Source of the DNA: Flavobacteriaceae bacterium UBA7446
Lineage (GTDB): Bacteria > Bacteroidota > Bacteroidia > Flavobacteriales > Flavobacteriaceae
Reading direction: 5' to 3'
Length of the DNA: 12,000 nucleotides
Assembly (NCBI GenBank): GCA_002478685.1
Contig: DLPY01000032.1
Span: forward strand, 462-12,461
Part shown: positions 1 to 7,302 of the stretch, piece by piece
How positions within the stretch are numbered: position 1 is the stretch's first letter
Layout of the letters: every line of letters begins with the position of its first letter
Notes under the pieces: model-generated
Seen by the model: only the letters and a program-made list of their open reading frames with translations
What the model was told of the DNA's origin: nothing
The model's database searches: none
Position numbers and translations under genes: made by a program

Positions 1-360
1 TTTGACGACGAATATGTATTTAATGCGGATGGATCATTCCAAAATGTATTAGGGGCTGACACTTGGTTAGAGCCATGGCAGGGGACTGATCCTGAAGCTT
101 GTGGAGCACCTGTTTTCCCACACGATAATTCTGGTGATTTCACCTATACATACGATGCATCTGCTGGAACAATTACACTCAATGGAAAAGGAGCATTCTT
201 AGGGTTGGCAAAGGTTACAAACACAACCCAATTGACGAGTCCATCAGATGCGCCAGATTCGGTTACATATCTAGCTGAGCTTTCTGCAGATGGTAATACC
301 TTAGAAATAGACATTAACTACGGCGATGGTTGGTGGTCATATACATTAGCTAGAAAATAA
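1..360 (+). CDS. C-terminal end of a secreted beta-rich protein, probably a PUL surface lipoprotein (5' end outside window)
   Basis: Frame 1 is open from the first base to a TAA at 358-360, giving the last 119 residues of a longer protein. The fragment reads as one compact beta domain: short strands separated by turns, with many Asp, Gly, Trp and Tyr residues (WLEPWQG near residue 23, GDGWWSYTLARK at the end). From memory, such domains end PKD-type or GH16-type proteins in flavobacterial glucan loci, where a gene of this kind often follows susC and susD; that is recall of family pattern, not a search result. Seen directly: open frame, stop, terminator close downstream. Inferred: surface glycan-binding role. 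No catalytic motif is visible in this part, so it could equally be the tail of an enzyme. The terminator suggests it is the last gene of its transcription unit. Confidence 0.6.
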   Translation, partial: FDDEYVFNADGSFQNVLGADTWLEPWQGTDPEACGAPVFPHDNSGDFTYTYDASAGTITLNGKGAFLGLAKVTNTTQLTSPSDAPDSVTYLAELSADGNTLEIDINYGDGWWSYTLARK

Positions 361-367
361 AACATCC

Positions 368-413
368 AAAACACCCTGTTTATCTTACAAATTGATATAC
401 GGGGTGTTTTTTT
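368..413 (+). terminator. Rho-independent terminator after the partial first gene
   Basis: Bases 368-379 pair with 399-410 (AAAACACCCTGT against ACGGGGTGTTTT, including one G-T pair). After one T-T mismatch, 381-384 pair with 394-397, leaving a 9-base loop. The 3' arm runs into seven T's at 407-413. It starts 8 bp after the stop codon at 360, so it closes the upstream gene and separates it from the series beginning at 687. Confidence 0.9.
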
Positions 414-456
414 AATAAAACGATTCCATTCCATAAATAACAATACTTATTCTCAA

Positions 457-476
457 AAGAAGTTGCGCCACTTCTT
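457..476. repeat. Short perfect inverted repeat
   Basis: AAGAAGT (457-463) and ACTTCTT (470-476) are exact reverse complements around the 6-base spacer TGCGCC. Only a weak T-rich stretch follows (ATTTTGTT), so it is a poor terminator; it could be a back-up terminator, a protein site, or chance. Confidence 0.35.
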
Positions 477-604
477 AGCATTTTGTTAAAGAGTGTAGAT
501 ATAAAACGATATGGATTGTGTAAAAAAATAGCACTTCAACATTACCTAAATTTAATACAGAATATTCTTTCATTGTAAGACTGACAATTTCGGCTCTGTT
601 TTTT

Positions 605-632
605 TGCGCTGTATATATATTGTATATACGCA
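605..632. promoter_or_regulatory. AT-rich palindrome just upstream of the candidate promoter, operator-like
   Basis: TATATA (612-617) and TATATA (623-628) sit around a 5-base centre, and the outer arms TGCG (605-608) and CGCA (629-632) are also complementary, with three unpaired bases on the left side. The element ends about 3 bp before the proposed -33 box, where an activator would be expected to bind. No regulator gene is present in the window, so the binding protein is unknown. Confidence 0.4.
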
Positions 633-634
633 TT

Positions 635-668
635 TTTGCAATATAACAATTGTGTCTTACTACATTTG
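635..668 (+). promoter_or_regulatory. Candidate Bacteroidetes-type promoter for the beta-glucan gene series
   Basis: TACATTTG at 661-668 matches the flavobacterial -7 consensus TAnnTTTG exactly. TTTG at 635-638 fits the -33 element, with 22 bases between TTG and the -7 box, within the 17-23 spacing reported for flavobacteria. Transcription would begin about 675, giving a short leader of roughly 12 bases before the ATG at 687. The 8-bp palindrome ACAATTGT (646-653) lies between the two boxes. The consensus is established; its use here is inferred. Confidence 0.55.
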
Positions 669-686
669 GGCAAAATCAATTTAACA

Positions 687-3600
687 ATGAACAAACTATT
701 AATTAATATATTGTTTATCCTATCGGTTTTAACAGGTTTTTCACAATCTGGTAAGGTTCAGATAGAAAATATCAATAACGACACCAAGTTAGTGGTCGAT
801 GGAAAAGATTTCATGATAAATGGAATGAATTGGGACTACTTCCCAAGAGGAACTAACTATTCCTTTAGCTTATGGAATCAATCAGATGACTTTATTATAG
901 CAGCCCTTGATGCTGAAATGGGATTGCTCAAAAATATGGGGGTTAATACCATTAGAACCTATACAGGCATTCAGCCACGCTGGATACAATATATCTATGA
1001 AAATTATGGCATATATACCATTTTAAACCATTCTTTTGGACGCTATGGCCTTACGCTAGATGGCGCATGGGTTCCTGTTACCGATTACGCAAATCCTGCT
1101 GCAAAGGAACTTTTAATGTCTGAGGTTACTGCCCTTGCAGCGGAGTATAAAAATACTCCAGGACTATTGATGTTTTTGTTAGGAAACGAAAACAACTACG
1201 GCTTGTTTTGGGCTGGTGCTGAAACGGAAGACTTCCCAGACGAAGAAGACCAACGCAGAGCCGTGGGTGAAAACCGTGGAAGACCTATGTACAAACTTAT
1301 GAACGACGCAGCAAAAGCCATCAAGGAAATTGACGGCTCACGCCCTGTGGCGATTTGTAACGGGGATTTACTATTCTTAGATATTATAGCAGAAGAATGT
1401 ATGGACGTTGATATTTATGGTACCAACATGTATCGTGGTATTTCTTTTGGCGACACATTTGACCGTGTCAAAAACGAATACGGAAAGCCTGTACTCTTTA
1501 CCGAGTTTGGCTCTGATGCGTTTAATGCACTTTCAAATCAAGAAGACCAAAAGGCACAAGCCACATATATGGTTGGACAGTGGGAAGAAATTTACGCCAA
1601 TGCCGCTGGACTGGGTAAAGCAGGCAACTCTATTGGAGGATGTACGTTCCAGTTTAGTGATGGTTGGTGGAAATTCGGGCAAACCGACAACCTTGAAGTT
1701 CATGACAACAACGCATCTTGGTCTAACGGTGGGTATCAGTTTGATTACAAGCCTGGACAAAATAATATGAATGAGGAGTGGTTCGGGATTTGTGCTAAAG
1801 GACCAAACAACGCACGTGGATTATATGATTTATATCCAAGAGCAGCTTACTACGCACTGAAAGAAGCACACACACTAAATCCTTATGCAGTGGGTGTTGA
1901 TGCTGCTTTTGTAGAAAACCATTTTAACAACATTCAAATTATGGATGCTGTACTTCGCGCTCGTAGCGATAAAGCTGCGTTGGGTGGAGGAGAAAAAGTT
2001 CGCTTGAGCAATCTACGTGCAGAATTTACATCATACAACACTGGTGGTAGTTTGCTAACTACTCCAAGCACACCAAACCCTGATGAAACGGCTTACCCAG
2101 ACCAACTTGGATTTGATCATATGGAATCGTTTTTTGTAGGTGTAGAAGGAAATCCTTCGCCAGGGATGCGTGCCGAAGTAAATGTGAATGTCTTAGGAAA
2201 TGTGGCAAACAATCCTATTGATGAAATTTTCTATGAAAATAGAGGGAGAGCACAAAAAATGCTTTCACCAGATGGCACAGTAACCATTAACGATTTAAAC
2301 CGAGTTCAGGTGTACAATGCTGAATTTGAGTGGAATGCTAAAAACTTTGACCTTAGGGGATTTTACAGAACGGGGCACTATCACTGGGCATACGAAGGAG
2401 ATATCTTTAACCTTTATCCGCAAGCCTTTTACGGTCCTAACCTAGACATCTACAATGGTGAAATTTTAGGGGCCGAGCTTGATGCTAAAGGTGCACTTTC
2501 TGGACTTAAAGCAGCTTTTGGACCTCAATTATGGTGGGGTGCAAACCCAACTGTCCTTTTAAAGTATTCAAAAGAATTTTTAAAATGGACTGTAACGGGA
2601 GTATATCATAGAGATATTACCACCAATATTGAATACGACCAAACCGGAAGACGGGTATTAGACGAAAACCAACTACGAAGTGGTGTAATTCCAGCTTTCC
2701 CTACCGAGCGTGCAACCATTGCATTTGAGCGTAAATTTGGAAATGTGGGCATCACTCTTGGAGGTATTTGGGGTGGAAGTCCATTAAATGGCAGCTCATT
2801 TCAAGTGGCTGACAATGACCTGCATGCCATATTAGTAGATAAAATTAATACTGATGACAACTGGGGCGCTAAAGCTAAAATCACCTATCAAAAAGGTAGA
2901 TTTAATTGGTATGCACAGGGCTCTTACATGGGCTTAGTTGCCAATGGGGGTGTTGACCAAACCAGAACCTTTACAGGATGGAAGCTGTTAGACTCTGGTA
3001 GTGGAAACATGACCAATGTACTTTCTGGATTTACTTACCTTACGGGCAACTTGCAAATTGCACCAAACTTCATGTATCAAAAACCATTGGTTGACCCTAT
3101 GCCAAATACCTCATTTGGTCCAGGAAGATTACGTAACGTAATCGATGATCCATTTGCCGTACGTGGCGGAAACAGGGAAACAATGGGCGCAGAAATTTTA
3201 TTCACGCTTGACCCAACCCCCGGTACTTGGATGTACGAGTGGAACAATGATGTGGTAGAAGACGCTAAGTTTGCCATGAGTGCTGGCTTTGTGTTTAAGC
3301 ACCTTCCTACAACGCAAGACGCACACATTGGTTTCTTAGCCAATCGTCAATTCTTTGCCTTTGGACAAAGTACTCCTGCAGAGGATCTTTGGGAAGCACA
3401 TGCACGTATTGTATCTAAAGTTAGCCCTGAGCTTGGTATGATTGGTAATTTTTACTACGGAAACGGACAAGGTAACGGCGACTCTGAGCGTACCATTACG
3501 CGATTTGGTGGCGATGTTAGAATGATTTATAAAAACATGAAACTCATGTCGCATGTTAAAGTAAACGATTGGGGTCCATTTGACTACCACCGTGACTTTA

Positions 3601-3848
3601 ACCTTACGTACCCATTGCAGTTGATGGTAGATCTTTCTACTTCGTTAGGAAAGCAAGATTGGTTTGGGTTGCCAAACACACAAATTGGTATCCGTGGAAC
3701 GTGGAGATCTTTAGATCAATACTCTCCTCGTTTTACTCCTAATACTACGCCCGAGTTTTCGCAAGTGCCTATTATTAGCCCCGTTGGATTTCCAAACGGG
3801 ACAGAATGGGAAATCAGAACGTATGTTCACATTAATATTGGAAAATAA
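687..3848 (+). CDS. Secreted clan GH-A glycosidase fused to a predicted outer-membrane beta-barrel
   Basis: Protein of 1053 residues starting at 687. An in-frame ATG at 636 exists, but it lies upstream of the predicted transcription start and would bury the signal peptide; the start at 687 gives a clean one (hydrophobic residues 4-17, likely cut after GFSQ, residue 20). Residues ~30-400 look like a clan GH-A TIM barrel of GH2/GH72-like type: NTIRTY (87-92), LLGNEN (164-169) with probable acid/base Glu168, a Tyr in DIYGTN (242-247), LFTEFG (270-275) with probable nucleophile Glu273, and a strand-8 segment with Trp327/Trp328. The GH2 beta-sandwich domains are absent and I cannot fix the family. 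Residues ~430-1053 have no enzyme motif but show about a dozen or more alternating amphipathic strands with aromatic residues and polar turns, ending in EWEIRTYVHINIGK, as in outer-membrane barrels. Context points to beta-1,3-glucan as substrate, possibly by hydrolysis or transglycosylation. The barrel would anchor the enzyme or form a pore. It is the first gene of the series. The enzyme half is fairly sure; the barrel and substrate are inferred. Confidence 0.75.
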   Translation: MNKLLINILFILSVLTGFSQSGKVQIENINNDTKLVVDGKDFMINGMNWDYFPRGTNYSFSLWNQSDDFIIAALDAEMGLLKNMGVNTIRTYTGIQPRWIQYIYENYGIYTILNHSFGRYGLTLDGAWVPVTDYANPAAKELLMSEVTALAAEYKNTPGLLMFLLGNENNYGLFWAGAETEDFPDEEDQRRAVGENRGRPMYKLMNDAAKAIKEIDGSRPVAICNGDLLFLDIIAEECMDVDIYGTNMYRGISFGDTFDRVKNEYGKPVLFTEFGSDAFNALSNQEDQKAQATYMVGQWEEIYANAAGLGKAGNSIGGCTFQFSDGWWKFGQTDNLEVHDNNASWSNGGYQFDYKPGQNNMNEEWFGICAKGPNNARGLYDLYPRAAYYALKEAHTLNPYAVGVDAAFVENHFNNIQIMDAVLRARSDKAALGGGEKVRLSNLRAEFTSYNTGGSLLTTPSTPNPDETAYPDQLGFDHMESFFVGVEGNPSPGMRAEVNVNVLGNVANNPIDEIFYENRGRAQKMLSPDGTVTINDLNRVQVYNAEFEWNAKNFDLRGFYRTGHYHWAYEGDIFNLYPQAFYGPNLDIYNGEILGAELDAKGALSGLKAAFGPQLWWGANPTVLLKYSKEFLKWTVTGVYHRDITTNIEYDQTGRRVLDENQLRSGVIPAFPTERATIAFERKFGNVGITLGGIWGGSPLNGSSFQVADNDLHAILVDKINTDDNWGAKAKITYQKGRFNWYAQGSYMGLVANGGVDQTRTFTGWKLLDSGSGNMTNVLSGFTYLTGNLQIAPNFMYQKPLVDPMPNTSFGPGRLRNVIDDPFAVRGGNRETMGAEILFTLDPTPGTWMYEWNNDVVEDAKFAMSAGFVFKHLPTTQDAHIGFLANRQFFAFGQSTPAEDLWEAHARIVSKVSPELGMIGNFYYGNGQGNGDSERTITRFGGDVRMIYKNMKLMSHVKVNDWGPFDYHRDFNLTYPLQLMVDLSTSLGKQDWFGLPNTQIGIRGTWRSLDQYSPRFTPNTTPEFSQVPIISPVGFPNGTEWEIRTYVHINIGK

Positions 3849-3862
3849 TAAAATAGTTTATA

Positions 3863-5281
3863 ATGAAAATATTCAAGTTTAAATCATATTTCGCAATTGC
3901 TACTATAACAATATTGTCTACTACAGTAAGTTGTGAACGTGGGTTTTCGGATGAAATAGCAGTAGCTAAGTATCCTTTAACTCCAGAAGTATTTACAGAT
4001 TTTCCGGTAGGTCTCACCGATGCATTTTTTGTGTCGTTTGATCCTGCCGAAGGAGCCAATGTTAATGGCTTTGGAATTGATGAAAGAGATGCGTATAGAG
4101 GAAACACCTCTATCCGTATAGAAGTGCCTGTACCTAATGATCCCGACGGTAATTATATTGGTGGAATCTTTTTGGATAGAGGTAATGGAAGAGATTTAAC
4201 AGCCTATGATGCATTAACGTTTTGGGCTAAAGGATCTACAACTGCCGAAGTGGGCTTGTTAGGTTTTGGAACTAATTTTCAAGGAGATATTTATGCCGCT
4301 AACTTAAGTGATGTGACCTTATCAACAGCTTGGAAGCAATATACTATTCCTTTTCCTGATGCATCAAAGTTGGTGCAAGAAAAAGGGATGTTTGCTTTTG
4401 CTGCAGGTACGCAAAGTACTAACGGCTTGGGGTACTCCATTTGGATAGACGAAATCCGATTCGAAAAATTAGGCAACATTGCTCAGCCCAGACCATACAT
4501 CTTTGATGGTCAAGATGATACAATTACTTCATTTAATTCAGTTGAAATGAATGCTTCAGATTTAGGTGTAACATTTAATCTAGGAAATGGTTCTGATCTT
4601 AATGTTAATGCTGGTGGAGGGTATTTTAATTTTGAGACTTCAGATCCTGCTGTGGCAAAGGTAAGTGATAATGGGACTATTACAATTTTAAGCAAAGGAA
4701 CTGCAAAAATTACAGCAAGCCAAAATGGTATTGATGCTAAGGGTTCATTGACGATTAACTCCTTAGGCGACTTTGAACTTGCACCAACGCCAACTCAAGC
4801 AGCATCAGATGTAATTTCCATTTTTAGTGATGCGTATGAAAATGTTAACATTAAATTCTATAATGGATACTGGCAGCCGTGGCAAACCACTACATCAGCG
4901 GATTTCACGGTTCAAGGAAATGAAGTCCTTAATTATGAAAACTTCAATTTTGTAGGGCATCAGTTTGATGATCCTACCCTTGACACAACTAGCATGACGC
5001 ATTTACATCTTGATGTTTATGTCCCAGGAGAATTCCCGGCAGGAGCTAAACTTAAAATTACTATTAAAGATTTTGGACCTGATGGAATTGATACTGCTTC
5101 AGATGACATAACGCAAGAATATACCATTGATACAGCTGATTTAGCAGCCAATGCATGGAGCAGTGTTGATATTCCATTGACGTTATCACCTCGTACAAAG
5201 GTTGGACAATTTATTTTTACAAATGACGGTTCCAATCTCACAAACTTTTATTTAGACAATGTGTATTTTTATAAACAATAA
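3863..5281 (+). CDS. Multidomain surface glycan-binding lipoprotein (CBM-like, Ig-like, CBM-like)
   Basis: Protein of 472 residues, 14 bp after the preceding stop. The N-terminus is a lipoprotein signal with TVSC and lipidated Cys24; acidic residues follow soon after (GFSDE), which suits surface export in Bacteroidetes. Three beta domains can be read. Residues ~45-203 form a jelly-roll of carbohydrate-binding type, with strand patterns such as YDALTFWAKG and a closing IWIDEIRFEKL. Residues ~215-300 are a BIG2-like Ig domain (DPAVAKVSDNGTITILSKGTA pattern, 261-281). Residues ~305-472 are a second jelly-roll starting with SDVISIFSDAY, with Trp337 and Trp340 as possible sugar-stacking residues, ending in FYLDNVYFYKQ. 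I recall the last module from the C-termini of flavobacterial GH16 laminarinases. No catalytic acid pair is evident, so I read it as a binding protein in the role of SusE/F-like proteins. Ligand assignment to laminarin rests on the neighbours. Confidence 0.7.
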   Translation: MKIFKFKSYFAIATITILSTTVSCERGFSDEIAVAKYPLTPEVFTDFPVGLTDAFFVSFDPAEGANVNGFGIDERDAYRGNTSIRIEVPVPNDPDGNYIGGIFLDRGNGRDLTAYDALTFWAKGSTTAEVGLLGFGTNFQGDIYAANLSDVTLSTAWKQYTIPFPDASKLVQEKGMFAFAAGTQSTNGLGYSIWIDEIRFEKLGNIAQPRPYIFDGQDDTITSFNSVEMNASDLGVTFNLGNGSDLNVNAGGGYFNFETSDPAVAKVSDNGTITILSKGTAKITASQNGIDAKGSLTINSLGDFELAPTPTQAASDVISIFSDAYENVNIKFYNGYWQPWQTTTSADFTVQGNEVLNYENFNFVGHQFDDPTLDTTSMTHLHLDVYVPGEFPAGAKLKITIKDFGPDGIDTASDDITQEYTIDTADLAANAWSSVDIPLTLSPRTKVGQFIFTNDGSNLTNFYLDNVYFYKQ

Positions 5282-5286
5282 TTAAA

Positions 5287-6138
5287 ATGAATTTTAGAAA
5301 TCAGTTAAAATCTAACATCCCGCAATGGCTATCCTTTTCTGGGATAGCGATTGCGTGTGTTACGCTTATTATGAGTTGCAATCCTGACGAAACCCAGTTA
5401 GTAGCTCAATTTCAGACCATTTCCATGCACGACGAGTTTAACGATGATGGAGCACCAAATAGCGAAATATGGGGCTATGACATTGGAACAGGTGAGAACG
5501 GCTGGGGGAACAACGAGTTACAGTACTATACAGACCGCGCAGTAAATGCTGTGGTAGAAAACGGTATGCTTAAAATTACAGCTGTCAAAGAGGCCTATGA
5601 GGGGTCTGCTTACACTTCTGCAAGATTGCTTACTAAAGGTAAGTTTGAGCAAAAATACGGTCGTTTTGAAGCACGGATTAAACTGCCTTGGGGGAAAGGG
5701 ATGTGGCCCGCTTTTTGGATGCTAGGTTCAGACTATGACACTGTTGGGTGGCCACAATGTGGCGAAATTGATATAATGGAAAACCGTGGATCTGAGCCAA
5801 CAGTAATTGATGGAAGTTTACACGGACCAGGATATTTTGCCGGTAATTCTTTAACCAAAGATTTTGATCTTATAAATGATCGTTTCGACACCGGATTTCA
5901 TGTCTTTGGCATTGAGTGGGGACAAGATTACGTTAACTACTATGTTGATGGAGTGCTTTACAACCAGATTACACGTCAGGATGTTGAAGAAGTAAAAGGC
6001 GAATGGGTTTTTGATCAACCGTTTTTTATTATCATTAACCTTGCTGTAGGAGGTAATTACGATGGTCCACCAAACAACGCAACTGTTTTCCCACAAGAAA
6101 TGCTTGTGGATTATGTTAGAGTTTTCGCTGCTGAATAA
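5287..6138 (+). CDS. GH16 endo-beta-1,3-glucanase (laminarinase), lipoprotein
   Basis: Protein of 283 residues, 5 bp after the binding protein. A hydrophobic segment at 16-30 ends in IMSC, with Cys31 as the lipidation site, followed directly by a single catalytic domain (~45-283) of normal GH16 size. The GH16 signature GEIDIMENRG (159-168) gives nucleophile Glu160, Asp162 and acid/base Glu165, with the spacing ExDxxE of the beta-bulge type seen in laminarinases. NNELQYYTDR (75-84), GRFEARIKLP (125-134), MWPAFWMLG (139-147) and the closing VDYVRVF (274-280) are also typical of the laminarinase branch. Expected reaction: hydrolysis of internal beta-1,3-glucosyl bonds in laminarin or mixed-linkage glucans, at the cell surface or in the periplasm. 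It has no extra binding module, unlike the next gene; the separate binding lipoprotein upstream may supply that function. Confidence 0.93.
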   Translation: MNFRNQLKSNIPQWLSFSGIAIACVTLIMSCNPDETQLVAQFQTISMHDEFNDDGAPNSEIWGYDIGTGENGWGNNELQYYTDRAVNAVVENGMLKITAVKEAYEGSAYTSARLLTKGKFEQKYGRFEARIKLPWGKGMWPAFWMLGSDYDTVGWPQCGEIDIMENRGSEPTVIDGSLHGPGYFAGNSLTKDFDLINDRFDTGFHVFGIEWGQDYVNYYVDGVLYNQITRQDVEEVKGEWVFDQPFFIIINLAVGGNYDGPPNNATVFPQEMLVDYVRVFAAE

Positions 6139-6139
6139 A

Positions 6140-7276
6140 ATGAAAGAAACGTTAGTTCGTTTACCGTTATTTTTTTTGCTTATCGGTTGTGAGAATGATA
6201 AAATCTCCACAACCGATAGCGAAGAAAGTACAGTTCCAACTGATCTAACACTAGACATTAGCTTACAAGGTTGGGGCCAGTCTAATCCTCATGGAAATGG
6301 CTCTGGAGTTGCTCAATTTAAGGCAACAGCAACCAATGCTTCTCGCTTTGATTTTAGGGTGGACAACGGTACTGTTCTGAAAAGCAGTTCGGGTGAGCTA
6401 GGGTATACTTTTTCCAAAGAAGGAACACACCCCTACAAAGTAAAAGCAATTGCCTATTCAGACACTGACCTTTCCGATTCTATTTCCAAAGTGATTAATG
6501 TACGTGTAGCACCTCCTACCAAATATGGGATGACGCAAGTTTGGGAAGACGAATTTGATTACAACAGTGAGATAGATGTGAACAAATGGCATTATCAAGT
6601 GATTCCTATTTTGGATAACAACACCAATTGGGCAAATGGGGAAGTACAACACTATACAGATAGAAAAGCAAATTCCTATGTCAGCGAAGGTACGCTTAAA
6701 ATTGTAGCCAAAAAGGAAAACTACACGTTTAGAGGAGTTACCAAAAACTACACTTCTGCGCGGCTTAATTCTAAATTTGTCTTTAAGTACGGGCGTGTTG
6801 ATATTCGTGCCAAACTGCCTGCTGAAGCGGGCACATGGCCTGCCTTTTGGACATTAGGCACCAACATTAATGAAGTTGGGAATTATCACGGCAGCACCTA
6901 TGGCGGTGTGGGTTGGCCCAGATGTGGTGAGATTGATATCATGGAGCAAAGAGGAGATGATAAAAACACTCTTATTGGCCACCTCCATTGGGGAAACACA
7001 GATGACGGTGTTTACGACAACGATGGCGGAACAAAAACCATTCAAAATGCGTCTACTTCTTTTAATTTGTACTCTCTCATTTGGAATAAAGATGAAATTA
7101 AAATCTTATTCAACGATGAAGTATTTTATCAACACCCAAACACCACCAAAATGCCATACGACAACCAACATTATGTGTTGTTTAATATTGCTATGGGGGG
7201 TACTCTTGGTGGAGCCATTCCCCATAATTTCACCCAATCTGTAATGGAAGTGGACTATATTAGAATTTATCAATAA
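6140..7276 (+). CDS. Second GH16 beta-1,3-glucanase with N-terminal PKD/Ig-like domain, lipoprotein
   Basis: Protein of 378 residues, beginning 1 bp after the previous stop, so the pair is probably translationally coupled. I chose the ATG at 6140 because it gives a textbook lipoprotein signal (LIGC, Cys17); the in-frame ATG at 6062 lies inside the upstream gene and would hide it. Residues ~36-123 form a small PKD/Ig-like beta domain closing with a KVINVRV strand. Residues ~130-378 are GH16: GEIDIMEQRG (263-272) gives Glu264, Asp266 and Glu269; NGEVQHYTDR, TWPAFWTLG (232-240) and VDYIRIY (371-377) support it. Compared with the first GH16 it has an insertion before the catalytic motif (about residues 241-257) and His171 in place of Tyr in the YYTDR motif, so the two are old paralogs and may differ in chain length or branch tolerance. 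Expected activity: endo-beta-1,3-glucanase at the cell envelope. Confidence 0.92.
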   Translation: MKETLVRLPLFFLLIGCENDKISTTDSEESTVPTDLTLDISLQGWGQSNPHGNGSGVAQFKATATNASRFDFRVDNGTVLKSSSGELGYTFSKEGTHPYKVKAIAYSDTDLSDSISKVINVRVAPPTKYGMTQVWEDEFDYNSEIDVNKWHYQVIPILDNNTNWANGEVQHYTDRKANSYVSEGTLKIVAKKENYTFRGVTKNYTSARLNSKFVFKYGRVDIRAKLPAEAGTWPAFWTLGTNINEVGNYHGSTYGGVGWPRCGEIDIMEQRGDDKNTLIGHLHWGNTDDGVYDNDGGTKTIQNASTSFNLYSLIWNKDEIKILFNDEVFYQHPNTTKMPYDNQHYVLFNIAMGGTLGGAIPHNFTQSVMEVDYIRIYQ

Positions 7277-7302
7277 CCAAATCTTAAATCTACCTATGTT
7301 TG

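Larger units (their letters stand above)
361..686. other. Intergenic region between two transcription units
   Basis: This 326-bp stretch has no convincing gene. It holds the terminator at 368-413, a small inverted repeat at 457-476, a gapped repeat ATTGT-N7-ACAAT at 572-588, a T-run at 599-605, an AT-rich palindrome at 605-632, a candidate promoter at 635-668 containing the 8-bp palindrome ACAATTGT (646-653), and the start region of the next gene. It is the only long non-coding stretch in the window and so the likely control point for the downstream series. Confidence 0.8.

Noticed and set aside
457..476. Inverted repeat read as a second terminator.
   Set aside because: The stem is only 7 bp and no continuous T-run follows; the terminator at 368-413 is sufficient.
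636..686. Upstream in-frame start for the glycosidase/barrel gene at 636.
   Set aside because: It overlaps the proposed promoter, lies before the expected transcription start, and adds 17 residues before a normal signal peptide that begins at 687.
687..3848. Glycosidase/barrel gene read as a classical GH2 beta-galactosidase or as a TonB-dependent receptor.
   Set aside because: The GH2 N-terminal sandwich domains are missing, and no TonB box or plug domain is visible; the barrel part follows an enzyme domain instead.
6062..6139. Upstream in-frame start for the second GH16 gene at 6062.
   Set aside because: It lies inside the first GH16 gene in another frame and would displace the lipoprotein signal; the ATG at 6140 gives LIGC at residues 14-17.
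5851..6258. Minus-strand open frame of 135 codons across the junction of the two GH16 genes.
   Set aside because: It lies opposite two certain genes, its product has no recognisable domain, and no promoter was seen for it.
6140..7276. Second GH16 as a recent duplicate of the first.
   Set aside because: The proteins share family motifs but differ in domain content, insertions and most surface positions, so duplication is not recent.
7295..7302. TATGTTTG, an exact match to the -7 promoter consensus, just before the phosphorylase start.
   Set aside because: No TTG element lies at the right distance upstream, and transcription would start inside the coding region unless the ATG at 7354 is used; a chance match is more likely.
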